This document shows, one piece after another, positions 26,422 through 34,132 of a DNA stretch of 64,000 nucleotides; the stretch's first letter is position 1, and each line of letters begins with the position of its first letter. This DNA is from Syntrophorhabdaceae bacterium (GTDB lineage: Bacteria; Desulfobacterota; Syntrophorhabdia; Syntrophorhabdales; Syntrophorhabdaceae), in NCBI GenBank assembly GCA_028698615.1, contig JAQVWF010000001.1:162897-226896 (forward strand), in the 5' to 3' direction. The notes below the pieces were generated by a model, which saw nothing but the letters and a program-made list of their open reading frames with translations, was not told the origin of the DNA and did not search any database. The position numbers and the translations under genes are program-made.

Positions 26422-27608
26422 CTCTTTATAAAACGTTTTCCTATCCTGACGAATCCTTCCGCGCTTTTGAGGATCGTCTCCATCGGGACACAGTATGCGA
26501 TCCTGAAATAACCTTTCTTGCCGAAACCCCTTCCCGGTACGACCATGATCCTCTCATCCTGCTGCAGCATCCTGACGAAGTTGAGTTCGTCGGCAATGGG
26601 CGAGCGGGGGAACATGTAGAAGGCGCCTTCCGGTTTCACACATTCAAAACCGCCCTCCATCAGCGCATTGTAAAGGGTGTCCCTCTTGCTCTGATATTCG
26701 CCGATATCGACGGAAGTGCGCTGAAACTTCGAGACGATCCGCTGAAACAAAGCGGGGGCATTGACGAAACCAAGGGTTCTTTGGGTGATCATAAGGCCGG
26801 ATATGAGCAGGCCGGAATCGGGCATGAGAGGAGAAATAGCTATGTAACCGATCCGCTCCCCGGGTAGGGCCAGGTCCTTTGAATGGGAGTTTATGGAGAA
26901 GGTCAGTTCGTAGGCCTTGAAAAGGTTTGGCAGGGTGATGCCGTCGTAAACAAGCTTCCGGTATGCGTCATCGGCTATGAGATAGATGTCTTGTCCCTCG
27001 GAGCGCTTCGCATTGAGGAGCGCCACCAGGTCTGTGACGCTTCGCTGGGAATATACGGCGCCCGTCGGATTGTTTGGGCTGTTGAGGAGAACAGCCCTTG
27101 TTTTCCGGGTTATGGCCGCGGCAATCCTGTCGACGTCAAGCTGGAAGTCGTCCTTCGATCTCACGGTTTTCAAGGTGCCCCCGTGATTACGGACATAGTT
27201 TCTGAACTCCCAGAAAAAAGGCGTCGGGACGATGACCTCATCACCTCTGTTGAGCATGCTCTTGAGAAGGATGTTGAGACCGCCCGCGCTTCCGTTGGTC
27301 ATGAAAACGTGGGAGGCGGCGAAGGGAAGGCCGTAGGTTTCCTCGAGGTACCCGGCGATCTCCTGCCGCACTTCCTCGTAACCGCTGTTGGTCATGTAGC
27401 GGTGCATGCCCTTCGGGGGATCGAGAAGCGTCTCGGCGATCATCTTCTGCAACTCCCGGGGAGGCTCTGTGTCGGGATTCCCCAGAGAGAAGTCATAGAC
27501 GTTCTCTTCGCCGTATAGCTTCTTTATCTTGAGGCCTTCCTCGAACATCCTCCGTGTCCACCCTTCCTGGTCGGCTATCAGTTTTTGAATCTGTTGGGAA
27601 ACGATCAT
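26418..27608 (-). CDS. Class I/II PLP-dependent aminotransferase (first of tandem pair)
   Basis: The 396-residue paralogue of the next gene shares the order of motifs: DFSLGNPDTEPPREL, HRYMTNSGYEEVR, LNSPNNPTGAVYS and SHSKDLALPGERIGYI with the PLP lysine. The ATG at 27608 has an AAGGAG site 6 bases upstream. A longer frame to 27695 would read back through two terminator hairpins and is rejected. Its 5' leader of about 175 bases holds a short peptide and two intrinsic terminators. Two near-identical aminotransferases in tandem may differ in substrate. Confidence 0.88.
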   Translation of the reverse strand: MIVSQQIQKLIADQEGWTRRMFEEGLKIKKLYGEENVYDFSLGNPDTEPPRELQKMIAETLLDPPKGMHRYMTNSGYEEVRQEIAGYLEETYGLPFAASHVFMTNGSAGGLNILLKSMLNRGDEVIVPTPFFWEFRNYVRNHGGTLKTVRSKDDFQLDVDRIAAAITRKTRAVLLNSPNNPTGAVYSQRSVTDLVALLNAKRSEGQDIYLIADDAYRKLVYDGITLPNLFKAYELTFSINSHSKDLALPGERIGYIAISPLMPDSGLLISGLMITQRTLGFVNAPALFQRIVSKFQRTSVDIGEYQSKRDTLYNALMEGGFECVKPEGAFYMFPRSPIADELNFVRMLQQDERIMVVPGRGFGKKGYFRIAYCVPMETILKSAEGFVRIGKRFIKR

Positions 27609-27623
27609 CGGTTCTCCTTTCCA

Positions 27624-27658
27624 TAAAAAAAGCCATGGGTCTATCGGGCCCCATGGCT
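27624..27658 (-). terminator. Leader hairpin 2 with T-run, just before the aminotransferase RBS
   Basis: On the minus strand, AGCCATGGG (27658-27650) and CCCATGGCT (27639-27631) pair around a 10-base loop, followed by six T (27630-27625). It lies between the promoter and the ribosome-binding site, so it can only be useful if transcription is sometimes allowed through. Confidence 0.7.
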
Positions 27659-27666
27659 CCTGAAAC

Positions 27667-27701
27667 AAAAAAGGGCCATGGGTCCTTGCACCCATGGCCC
27701 T
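27667..27701 (-). terminator. Leader hairpin 1 with T-run
   Basis: On the minus strand, AGGGCCATGGGT (27701-27690) and ACCCATGGCCCT (27683-27672) form a perfect 12-base stem with a 6-base loop, ending in a run of six T. Its 3' arm can instead pair with the 5' arm of hairpin 2 (CCCATGGC with GCCATGGG). That pairing would undo both terminators. On the plus strand the same stem has a weaker T-run. Confidence 0.75.
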
Positions 27702-27708
27702 TTGCTTT

Positions 27709-27783
27709 TTATCGCAAAGCTATGCCTGGGTGCAGGCTTCTAAAAAAGTAAAAGTAAAAGAAAGATGCAAACAGTCTGACCAT
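27709..27783 (-). CDS. Phe/Tyr-rich leader peptide (attenuator candidate)
   Basis: A 24-codon reading frame begins with ATG at 27783 and ends with TAA at 27709-27711. It encodes six Phe and two Tyr, with the uninterrupted stretch FFYFYFF at residues 8-14. Its stop lies 7 bases before the first terminator stem. The layout is that of amino-acid attenuators such as pheA or pheS leaders. The ATG falls almost at the predicted transcription start, so translation would be leaderless or nearly so, which is unusual. A pyrimidine-rich tract arising by chance is the alternative. Confidence 0.55.
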   Translation of the reverse strand: MVRLFASFFYFYFFRSLHPGIALR

Positions 27784-27789
27784 AGGAAC

Positions 27790-27818
27790 ATTAAAGATTA
27801 CTGTTAAATGTTTGTCAA
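27790..27818 (-). promoter_or_regulatory. Sigma-70 promoter of the aminotransferase leader
   Basis: On the minus strand, a perfect TTGACA (27818-27813) and TTTAAT (27795-27790, five of six) are spaced by 17 bases. It is the only good promoter upstream of the aminotransferase pair and lies ahead of both leader terminators. Confidence 0.65.
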
Positions 27819-27873
27819 GGAAAAGATTAGCATGATGTCTCCATGCGCCGGGAGGAAGCGGATGGCATACAGA

Positions 27874-27902
27874 TTGACATTGGCGCCCGCAGACCTTATA
27901 AT
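27874..27902 (+). promoter_or_regulatory. Consensus sigma-70 promoter of the MoxR/CoxE genes
   Basis: Perfect TTGACA (27874-27879) and perfect TATAAT (27897-27902) are separated by 17 bases, 37 bases before the ATG of the AAA ATPase gene, which also has a strong AAGGAGG site. It is divergent from the aminotransferase promoter. Confidence 0.75.
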
Positions 27903-27939
27903 ATGGCGGAATTTTTCACTTTCGTAAGGAGGCCACATT

Positions 27940-28791
27940 ATGGCAGGCGGTTCACAGGGATATAACGGCAGCGAAGACTATATAGCGTCGAAACCACTTA
28001 TGGAGATTGTCAATGTATCGGTGATCCTGAAAAAACCCCTCGTTGTAAAAGGGGAGCCAGGCACGGGAAAAACCCTTCTGGCCCACAGTATTGCCCGGGC
28101 ACTGAACAAAAAGCTTTTGATCTGGAACATAAAATCAACCACCAAGGCTCGTGATGGTCTCTACGTCTACGACACGGTGCAGAGACTTAACGACGCACGG
28201 TTCAAGGATAAGGACATCAGCGATATCAGGCAGTATATCAAGATGGGAAGACTCGGCCAGGCATTTAACAGCGATGAGCAGGTCATCCTGCTGATTGACG
28301 AGATCGACAAGGCCGACATCGAATTCCCCAACGATCTTCTCAACGAACTCGACGAGATGACGTTTCATGTCAATGAGCTTGACGAAGAGGTTTCGGCAAA
28401 GCACAGGCCCATCGTCATAATCACGAGCAACTCCGAAAAAGAGCTTCCCGATGCCTTTCTTAGAAGGTGTCTTTTCTACTACATCGAATTTCCCGACGGC
28501 GAAATGATGGAGAGGATCATCAGGGTCCACTATCCCGACATCGAAGATAAGCTCGTCAAGGAGGCATTGAAGAAATTCTACTGGATTCGGGAGATGGACG
28601 GACTGAAAAAGAGACCATCCACCAGTGAACTCCTCGACTGGATAAAGGCCCTTGCTTTGGGCGGCATCAAGATCGACAAGATCAACAACGAGATCCCCTT
28701 TCTGGGAACACTCCTGAAGAACGAACAGGATACGGACAGGTTTGTACGTGTCTCGACGAATCAGGGCGGATTTGGTTTTAAGAGAAGGTAA
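27940..28791 (+). CDS. MoxR-family AAA ATPase
   Basis: The 283-residue protein has Walker A GEPGTGKT at 38-45, Walker B VILLIDEIDKAD near 115, and the sensor-1 segment IVIITSNSEKELPDAFLRRC. MoxR ATPases act as chaperones that load cofactors or remodel protein complexes, usually with a VWA partner. The CoxE-like gene follows after 3 bases, so the two probably work together. The client is not evident from the neighbours. Confidence 0.9.
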   Translation: MAGGSQGYNGSEDYIASKPLMEIVNVSVILKKPLVVKGEPGTGKTLLAHSIARALNKKLLIWNIKSTTKARDGLYVYDTVQRLNDARFKDKDISDIRQYIKMGRLGQAFNSDEQVILLIDEIDKADIEFPNDLLNELDEMTFHVNELDEEVSAKHRPIVIITSNSEKELPDAFLRRCLFYYIEFPDGEMMERIIRVHYPDIEDKLVKEALKKFYWIREMDGLKKRPSTSELLDWIKALALGGIKIDKINNEIPFLGTLLKNEQDTDRFVRVSTNQGGFGFKRR

Positions 28792-28794
28792 CTC

Positions 28795-30012
28795 ATGTTC
28801 ATAGATTTTTTCTACGTTCTGCGAAGGAAGGGCGTACCCGTATCCATCAAGGAATGGATGTCCTTCATGGAGGCGCTGTACGAAGGCCATTTTCAATCGA
28901 GCCTCAACCACCTTTACCATATAGGCAGGGCTTTTCTCGTCAAGAGCGAGGCGTATTATGATGCCTACGACCTTGCCTTTCAGGAGTTCTTTGGCGGTAT
29001 AGTCACCGAAGACGTGGATCTGGACAAGGTGCTCGGATGGCTCGAGAACCCGCTTAACCGGTTGCCGAAGATGAGCCCCGAAGAGGTAATGGAATTTCAG
29101 AGACAGCTCGAGGAATTCAAGCGTACCCACGATCTGGAAGAACTGATGCGTCAGTTCAGGGAGCGGCTGAAAGAGCAGAAAGAGCGTCATGACGGCGGGC
29201 ATAAATGGGTGGGCACGGGAGGCAAATCTCCTTTCGGTGCATACGGATATCATCCCGGAGGGATCAGGGTCGGAGGAGAGTCGTGGATGCAGTCGGCCTC
29301 CAAGGTCGCTACGGAGCGCAGGTTCCGCAATTATCGCAACGACATCATTCTCGACGTGAGACAGACGAAGATGGCCCTCAAGAAACTGCGGGAGCTCAAG
29401 CGCGAGGGCTCCGAAGAAGAGCTCGACATCGAGGCGACTATCGATAAAACAGCGAAAGAAGGCGGCGAGATCGAACTCGTCTTCAACCGGTCGCGGGAGA
29501 ATTCGGTACGGATCGTCCTCCTCATGGATACCGGCGGGTCGATGCTGCCCTATACGGAGCTGTGCGAGAAGCTCTTCTCCGCCGCAACCCAGGCGAACCA
29601 CTTCAAGGAATTCCGCTACTACTTCTTCCACAATTGCATCTACCAGGATCTCTATGAGGATATGGCCAACTACAAGAACGTGCCGACGGAAAAGCTCTTC
29701 TCGCTTTTCAACAAGAACTATAAGCTGATACTTGTCGGCGACGCCCGGATGGCCTATTCCGAGCTTTTCGAGATCAACGGCTGCATCGATTATTTCTCGA
29801 CCAACGATAGACCCGGCCTCGACTGGCTTTCACGGATACGCGACCATTTTCCCCAGTCGGTATGGCTCAACCCGACGCACAGGAACTTCTGGGGACACTA
29901 CACCGTCGACACTATCGGCAAGATCTTTCCCATGTATGAGCTTACCATCGACGGTCTCAAGGATGCGATAAAGGCATTGACATCGAAGACGAAGAACCTT
30001 CTTCATCAGTAA
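28795..30012 (+). CDS. VWA-domain protein, CoxE-like
   Basis: The 405-residue protein resembles CoxE and YeiM-type VWA proteins that partner MoxR ATPases. A charged N-terminal half (EFKRTHDLEELMRQFRERLKEQKE) precedes a VWA domain with the metal site LLMDTGGSM near residue 245. There Gly replaces one Ser of the usual DxSxS pattern, as often seen in this family. No signal peptide is present, so it acts in the cytoplasm. It is cotranscribed with the MoxR gene; no molybdenum CO-dehydrogenase genes are beside it. Confidence 0.85.
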   Translation: MFIDFFYVLRRKGVPVSIKEWMSFMEALYEGHFQSSLNHLYHIGRAFLVKSEAYYDAYDLAFQEFFGGIVTEDVDLDKVLGWLENPLNRLPKMSPEEVMEFQRQLEEFKRTHDLEELMRQFRERLKEQKERHDGGHKWVGTGGKSPFGAYGYHPGGIRVGGESWMQSASKVATERRFRNYRNDIILDVRQTKMALKKLRELKREGSEEELDIEATIDKTAKEGGEIELVFNRSRENSVRIVLLMDTGGSMLPYTELCEKLFSAATQANHFKEFRYYFFHNCIYQDLYEDMANYKNVPTEKLFSLFNKNYKLILVGDARMAYSELFEINGCIDYFSTNDRPGLDWLSRIRDHFPQSVWLNPTHRNFWGHYTVDTIGKIFPMYELTIDGLKDAIKALTSKTKNLLHQ

Positions 30013-30122
30013 AGATCCTCGCGGTAAAGGCCGGTCATGTGTCGTCGGCAGAGAAAAATAACTATTACTATTTTTAAGAATATCCTTTATAATTTTCAGC
30101 AGGCTGGCTCCAAGCCGGCTTC

Positions 30123-32210
30123 GTGAACTCAATATCAGGGTGGAGCTCAGGGACAGATGAACGACTGCGGTTCAAGACCCTGGAAGGTGTCACAGTGAGC
30201 GCTGTAATGGACAGGGTTTCGTCTCTCAAGAACACGGAACTATTCCGTGCTCTTGAAGACGGCGATCTGGAAAAGCTTTCAACGAAACTGCGAGAAAGGG
30301 TCTATCCTCCGAACACGGCCATCGTTCGTGAAGGCGCCTCCGGGGACGCCATGTTTATCATCAAGAATGGACAGGTCGAAGTGAAGAAGAGGGAGCAGAA
30401 CCTCGGCGTCGACCTCACCATAGCGACGCTGGGTATGGGTGCTTGTTTTGGAGAGATGGCGCTCCTTACCGGCAAGCCTCGCTCCGCCACGGTCATGGCG
30501 ATCGCCGCCACGGAACTCTTTGTCCTTGAAAAGAAGGACTTCGATGCGCTTCTCCTCGAACATCCGAGCATTTCCATCTCCATCAACAAGATAGTGGCAG
30601 AGCGTATCGAGGAGATGAACACGCAAAAAAGCATGGGCGTCGTCCTTATGCAGACGCTGAGGATCGATCCCGATTTCATAACCGTCATACCCGAGCCTGT
30701 GGCCTTGAAGTACAGGATGCTGGCCACCTCTTACGGCAACGGAAGCCTGACGATCGCCATGGTGAACCCGCAGGACATCATCGCCCTCGATGAAGCGCGC
30801 AAGCTGATCAAGGCGAAGTTCACGAAAAGCATTGCCCTCGATCAGGTCATCGTTACCGATGAGGATTTCAAACAATTCATGGAAGGCGAATACAAGATCA
30901 TTACCAAGCCTCTCGTTGAAGAAAAGCCCGAGGTCAACCTTGATGATTTTCTCGACTCCATGGATCACATTCAGTCGGACATCATGAAAGACGTCGAGTT
31001 CGACGATGGTCAGGATGACGATTCGGGCATCACCGATCTTGCCCGCGAAGCTGAAGGCGCTCCCATAATCCGGCTGACGAACAACATCATCGCCATGGCC
31101 CTTAAAAAGGGCGCAAGCGACATCCACATCGAACCAATGGAGCGCGGACTGCGTGTTCGATACCGTGTCGACGGTGTTCTGCACGAAGAGATGATGCTTC
31201 CCAAGAAGGTGCAGCTGCCGCTCATCAGCAGGGTGAAGATCATTTCGAAACTGGACATTACCGAGCGCCGGCTTCCTCAGGATGGCAGGATCACCATCAA
31301 GCTCGGCAGCAAGTCCGTCGACTTTCGTGTGTCTACTGTGCCGACGAAGTTCGGGGAAAAGATCTGCACAAGGATTCTCGACAAGTCGAACACAACGATG
31401 GGTCTCGACAAACTCATCTCGCACGTGCCCGTCCTTGATCTTGTCCGCGGCATGATCAAGAAGCCCTATGGCATCATCTACGTCACCGGTCCGACAGGAT
31501 CGGGGAAAAGTACGACACTCTATAGTTCGCTGGCCGAGATCAATGACATAGGCGTCAACATTTCCACGGTGGAAGACCCCGTCGAATATGATCTCGAGGG
31601 CGTGAACCAGGTGCAGGTGAACTCCGATATCGGACTCGACTTTGCGCGGGTGCTCAGGGCTTTCCTCAGACAGGATCCGGACATCATCCTCGTCGGTGAA
31701 ACGCGTGACACGGAAACCGCGAAGATCGCTGTCGAGGCGGCACTCACAGGTCACCTCGTCTTCACGACCCTCCATGCGAACGATGCCCCCAGCACGTTCA
31801 TGCGGCTTTCTGAAATGGGCATCGAGCCCTTTCTCATTTCCACTTCCGTCATCGGCATCGTAGCTCAGCGCCTCGTCCGTCGGATCTGCGGCAAGTGCAA
31901 GGAATCCTACCAGCCTGACCCCATAATCCTGAAATACCTGGACCTCAGCGAAGACACAATATTGCACAAGGGAAAAGGGTGCGACGTGTGCGGGGGGACG
32001 GGATACAAGGGAAGGATCGGGGTGTATGAAGTGCTTATCGTCAACGAGGAACTCAGGCACCTTGTTGCGGAAGGCGCTGATACTCTGGCGATCAGGGACG
32101 CGGCGCTCAGAAGCGGTATGAAATCCCTCAAAGAGTACTGCCTGATCCTTCTTGGTGAAGGACTTACCACGGTCGACGAAGTCCTGCGGACTGTCGCGGT
32201 TCAGAATTGA
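30123..32210 (+). CDS. Type IV pilus/type II secretion ATPase with N-terminal cyclic-nucleotide-binding domain
   Basis: The protein (695 residues from GTG 30123; possibly 667 from ATG 30207) combines three parts. Residues about 35-165 form a cNMP-binding domain (EGASGDAMFIIKNGQVEV, FGEMALLTGKPRSATV). Residues about 180-260 resemble an MshEN domain, a type known to bind cyclic-di-GMP. The rest is a PilB/GspE motor with Walker A GPTGSGKST near 457, the Asp box VGETRDTETA, and a zinc site CGKC with CDVCGGTGY. It would drive pilus extension or secretion under second-messenger control. No pil genes adjoin it. The start codon is uncertain. Confidence 0.87.
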   Translation: MNSISGWSSGTDERLRFKTLEGVTVSAVMDRVSSLKNTELFRALEDGDLEKLSTKLRERVYPPNTAIVREGASGDAMFIIKNGQVEVKKREQNLGVDLTIATLGMGACFGEMALLTGKPRSATVMAIAATELFVLEKKDFDALLLEHPSISISINKIVAERIEEMNTQKSMGVVLMQTLRIDPDFITVIPEPVALKYRMLATSYGNGSLTIAMVNPQDIIALDEARKLIKAKFTKSIALDQVIVTDEDFKQFMEGEYKIITKPLVEEKPEVNLDDFLDSMDHIQSDIMKDVEFDDGQDDDSGITDLAREAEGAPIIRLTNNIIAMALKKGASDIHIEPMERGLRVRYRVDGVLHEEMMLPKKVQLPLISRVKIISKLDITERRLPQDGRITIKLGSKSVDFRVSTVPTKFGEKICTRILDKSNTTMGLDKLISHVPVLDLVRGMIKKPYGIIYVTGPTGSGKSTTLYSSLAEINDIGVNISTVEDPVEYDLEGVNQVQVNSDIGLDFARVLRAFLRQDPDIILVGETRDTETAKIAVEAALTGHLVFTTLHANDAPSTFMRLSEMGIEPFLISTSVIGIVAQRLVRRICGKCKESYQPDPIILKYLDLSEDTILHKGKGCDVCGGTGYKGRIGVYEVLIVNEELRHLVAEGADTLAIRDAALRSGMKSLKEYCLILLGEGLTTVDEVLRTVAVQN

Positions 32211-32959
32211 TCCGAACGTCTCTCGTAAAATCAAAGGCCCTCTCCCACGTATTGCGTTCCATCCTTGCTCTCCTGACCCTTCTTCTCATTTTTCTCATTT
32301 TCTATTCCTATCAGGAGGGTGCGTGGAAAGAGATCTTTGCCTATTACCGTTTCTTCCTCGACTACAAACAATTACGCCTCTTCATCCTCTCCTTCGGACC
32401 TTTCGCCGGGCTTATGTTTGTCGTGATCCAATCTCTCCAGGTTGTTTTTGCCCCGGTGCCCGGAGAGATAACGGGGTTTGTCGGCGGGCTTATTTTCGGG
32501 AACACATGGGGCGCGATCCTTTCCACCGTCGGTCTCACCATCGGCTCTCTTGCTGCCTTCACGATATCGAGGATGCTCGGATTGCGATTCGTGGAGAAGA
32601 TCGTAAAAAAGGATTACATAGACAAGTTCAATTTTTTTGTCACCCACAAAGGACTCAACGTCTCTTTCATTCTCTTTCTCATCCCCGGCTTTCCGAAGGA
32701 TTCGTTGTGCTATCTTCTGGGATTGACCCGCATCAGATTGATCGATTTCATCATAATGAATGTATTTGGAAGATTGCCGGGAACCTTAATGCTTACCATG
32801 CAGGGCACCGCAGTATACTCGCAGCAATACCGCCTGTTCTTCGTTCTTCTTTCCGTAAGCATTGTCCTGACCTTTGTTCTTTACCTGGTGAGAAGCTCGC
32901 TGATGAGAGCGATCATCGAAACCGTCCGCAAGATCCGCCATCTCCTCCGCCGGAAGTAA
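32207..32959 (+). CDS. TVP38/TMEM64 family membrane protein
   Basis: The 250-residue integral membrane protein has the SNARE-associated/DedA-like core: APVPGEITGFVGGLIFGNTW, GSLAAFTISRMLG and LIPGFPKDSLCYLLGLTRI. About six helices are predicted. The family is linked to lipid flipping or membrane homeostasis. The TTG start overlaps the TGA of the ATPase gene, which implies coupled translation but is weakly supported. The C-terminus is strongly basic. Confidence 0.82.
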   Translation: MIRTSLVKSKALSHVLRSILALLTLLLIFLIFYSYQEGAWKEIFAYYRFFLDYKQLRLFILSFGPFAGLMFVVIQSLQVVFAPVPGEITGFVGGLIFGNTWGAILSTVGLTIGSLAAFTISRMLGLRFVEKIVKKDYIDKFNFFVTHKGLNVSFILFLIPGFPKDSLCYLLGLTRIRLIDFIIMNVFGRLPGTLMLTMQGTAVYSQQYRLFFVLLSVSIVLTFVLYLVRSSLMRAIIETVRKIRHLLRRK

Positions 32960-32992
32960 TTTGAAATAAACGCCTTTTTTTCACATTCTTTC

Positions 32993-33020
32993 TTGACAGA
33001 ATGTTTTATTGATATACAAT
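32993..33020 (+). promoter_or_regulatory. Sigma-70 promoter of the H1-tailed protein gene
   Basis: TTGACA (32993-32998) and TACAAT (33015-33020) are spaced by 16 bases, about 48 bases before the ATG at 33068, which has a GAGGGGG site. Confidence 0.6.
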
Positions 33021-33067
33021 AAAAATTAAATAGTTTTGCGTTACGAAAAACTAAGCGAGGGGGAATC

Positions 33068-33487
33068 ATGGGGACAAAATGCTCGACGACGAAAAGTAAA
33101 GCGGCAACAGCTACAAAAGTGGAAACCAAGAAGACGGTGAAGGCGCCGGCAAAGAAGGCAGCTCCCGCGAAGGCAAAACCTGCAGCGGCAAAACCTGCAG
33201 TGAAGAAGGCAGCTCCCGCGAAAGCAAAACCTGCAGTGAAGAAGGCGGCTCCCGCGAAGGCAAAACCTGCAGTGAAGAAGGCAGCTCCCGCGAAAGCAAA
33301 ACCTGCAGTGAAGAAGGCAGCTCCCGCGAAAGCAAAACCTGCGGCGGCAAAAGCCGTCAGCAAGAAGGGGACAAAGTATTCGTGCAGTGTTTGCGGGTTG
33401 ATCGTTTCTGTGGATACCGCCTGCAACTGTGTCGGTGTCTGCGATGTTGTATGTTGTTCAAAACCGATGAAGGTTGTAAAGAAATAA
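33068..33487 (+). CDS. Histone H1-like repeat protein with C-terminal desulforedoxin-like Cys domain
   Basis: The 139-residue protein has a Lys/Ala/Pro-rich N-terminal tail (about 8-103) built on a 12-residue unit (AVKKAAPAKAKP). The tail resembles bacterial histone H1-like DNA-binding tails. The last 36 residues look like a desulforedoxin-type metal knot: Cys106-x2-Cys109 and adjacent Cys129-Cys130. Three extra cysteines (119, 121, 125) are not seen in ordinary desulforedoxin. It may be a nucleoid protein with an iron or zinc centre, but no function is known. It stands alone with its own promoter. Confidence 0.8.
   Translation: MGTKCSTTKSKAATATKVETKKTVKAPAKKAAPAKAKPAAAKPAVKKAAPAKAKPAVKKAAPAKAKPAVKKAAPAKAKPAVKKAAPAKAKPAAAKAVSKKGTKYSCSVCGLIVSVDTACNCVGVCDVVCCSKPMKVVKK
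33152..33341 (+). repeat. Coding tandem repeats of 36 bases
   Basis: Inside the H1-like gene, about five copies of a 36-base unit encode KKAAPAKAKP plus two linker residues; the first copy is separated by a slightly longer linker. Copies differ at a few third positions (aag/aaa, gca/gcg), so the array is older than a fresh slippage event but could still change length. Confidence 0.75.
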
Positions 33488-33505
33488 AGAGTTAGAAGTC
33501 ATCAG

Positions 33506-34132
33506 TTAAACTTTCGTGTCATTATCCACCGGCGCCGCATTAATGTTGTTTCGTGCCGAGACGAGAGACGTATCCTCCTTGGGGTTCATGTCGATCTCCC
33601 GGACGATTTCGTGTAGTTTTGCGTGGATGGAGTCGCGGTATCTCTCTGCCATGAGGACGGTATCGCGTCCCCATTTTTGCGCCCCGACAAACCTGATAAG
33701 AGCATCTGCATATTCCAGGATGACCTGAAGCTGTACCTCTACAAGCCCGGGATTCGAATAATACGTCACCGTCCTGTGATACACATCTGATATCCTCGCG
33801 CATTCGTGTTCCCATAATTTGCTCTTTGATCGAAGCCCAAAGACCTCGCTGTTCAGGGATTCTATCCTGCTCTCCAGTCGGTCGATCTCGATCATCTTTT
33901 CTTTCACAACACGTTCCCTCTGCAAACGTTCGTTCTCAAGATGACGGATCTCGGTTGCATATTCCTTCCGTACCTCTTTTCTGATCGCGGCCTTTGTTTT
34001 CTCGTAATTCGCAAGGACCTTCAGGGCCCTTTCTTTTATGTCTTCAAGTTGCCTGGCCGCCGCGTTGTCGGGCGGAACGTCACGATTGTTGTGAATGGAT
34101 TCCGGGGACACTCCCCCTTTTCCGCTATCCAT
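33506..34132 (-). CDS. Coiled-coil protein of unknown function, partner of sigma-like gene
   Basis: The 208-residue protein has a long charged helical region (about 25-105, with ENERLQRERVVKEKMIEIDRLESRIESL) likely to form a coiled coil, followed by a globular-looking part. No known family was recognised. Its start overlaps the stop of the sigma-region-2 gene by 4 bases, so the two are made together and may bind each other. There is no signal peptide or membrane segment. Confidence 0.7.
   Translation of the reverse strand: MDSGKGGVSPESIHNNRDVPPDNAAARQLEDIKERALKVLANYEKTKAAIRKEVRKEYATEIRHLENERLQRERVVKEKMIEIDRLESRIESLNSEVFGLRSKSKLWEHECARISDVYHRTVTYYSNPGLVEVQLQVILEYADALIRFVGAQKWGRDTVLMAERYRDSIHAKLHEIVREIDMNPKEDTSLVSARNNINAAPVDNDTKV

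Noticed and set aside
25237..27608. LL-diaminopimelate aminotransferase (DapL) for the tandem aminotransferases, suggested by nearby dap genes
   Set aside because: The N-terminal and substrate-binding motifs are of the general class I type and do not match DapL; the genes are also on the opposite strand with a Phe/Tyr leader.
30040..30200. Cyclic-di-GMP riboswitch before the cNMP-domain ATPase
   Set aside because: The short hairpin and TATAAT seen there do not contain the conserved GEMM words.
33152..33341. Regular 36-base repeats resembling a CRISPR array
   Set aside because: The units are contiguous without spacers and encode the Lys/Ala/Pro tail of an intact gene.
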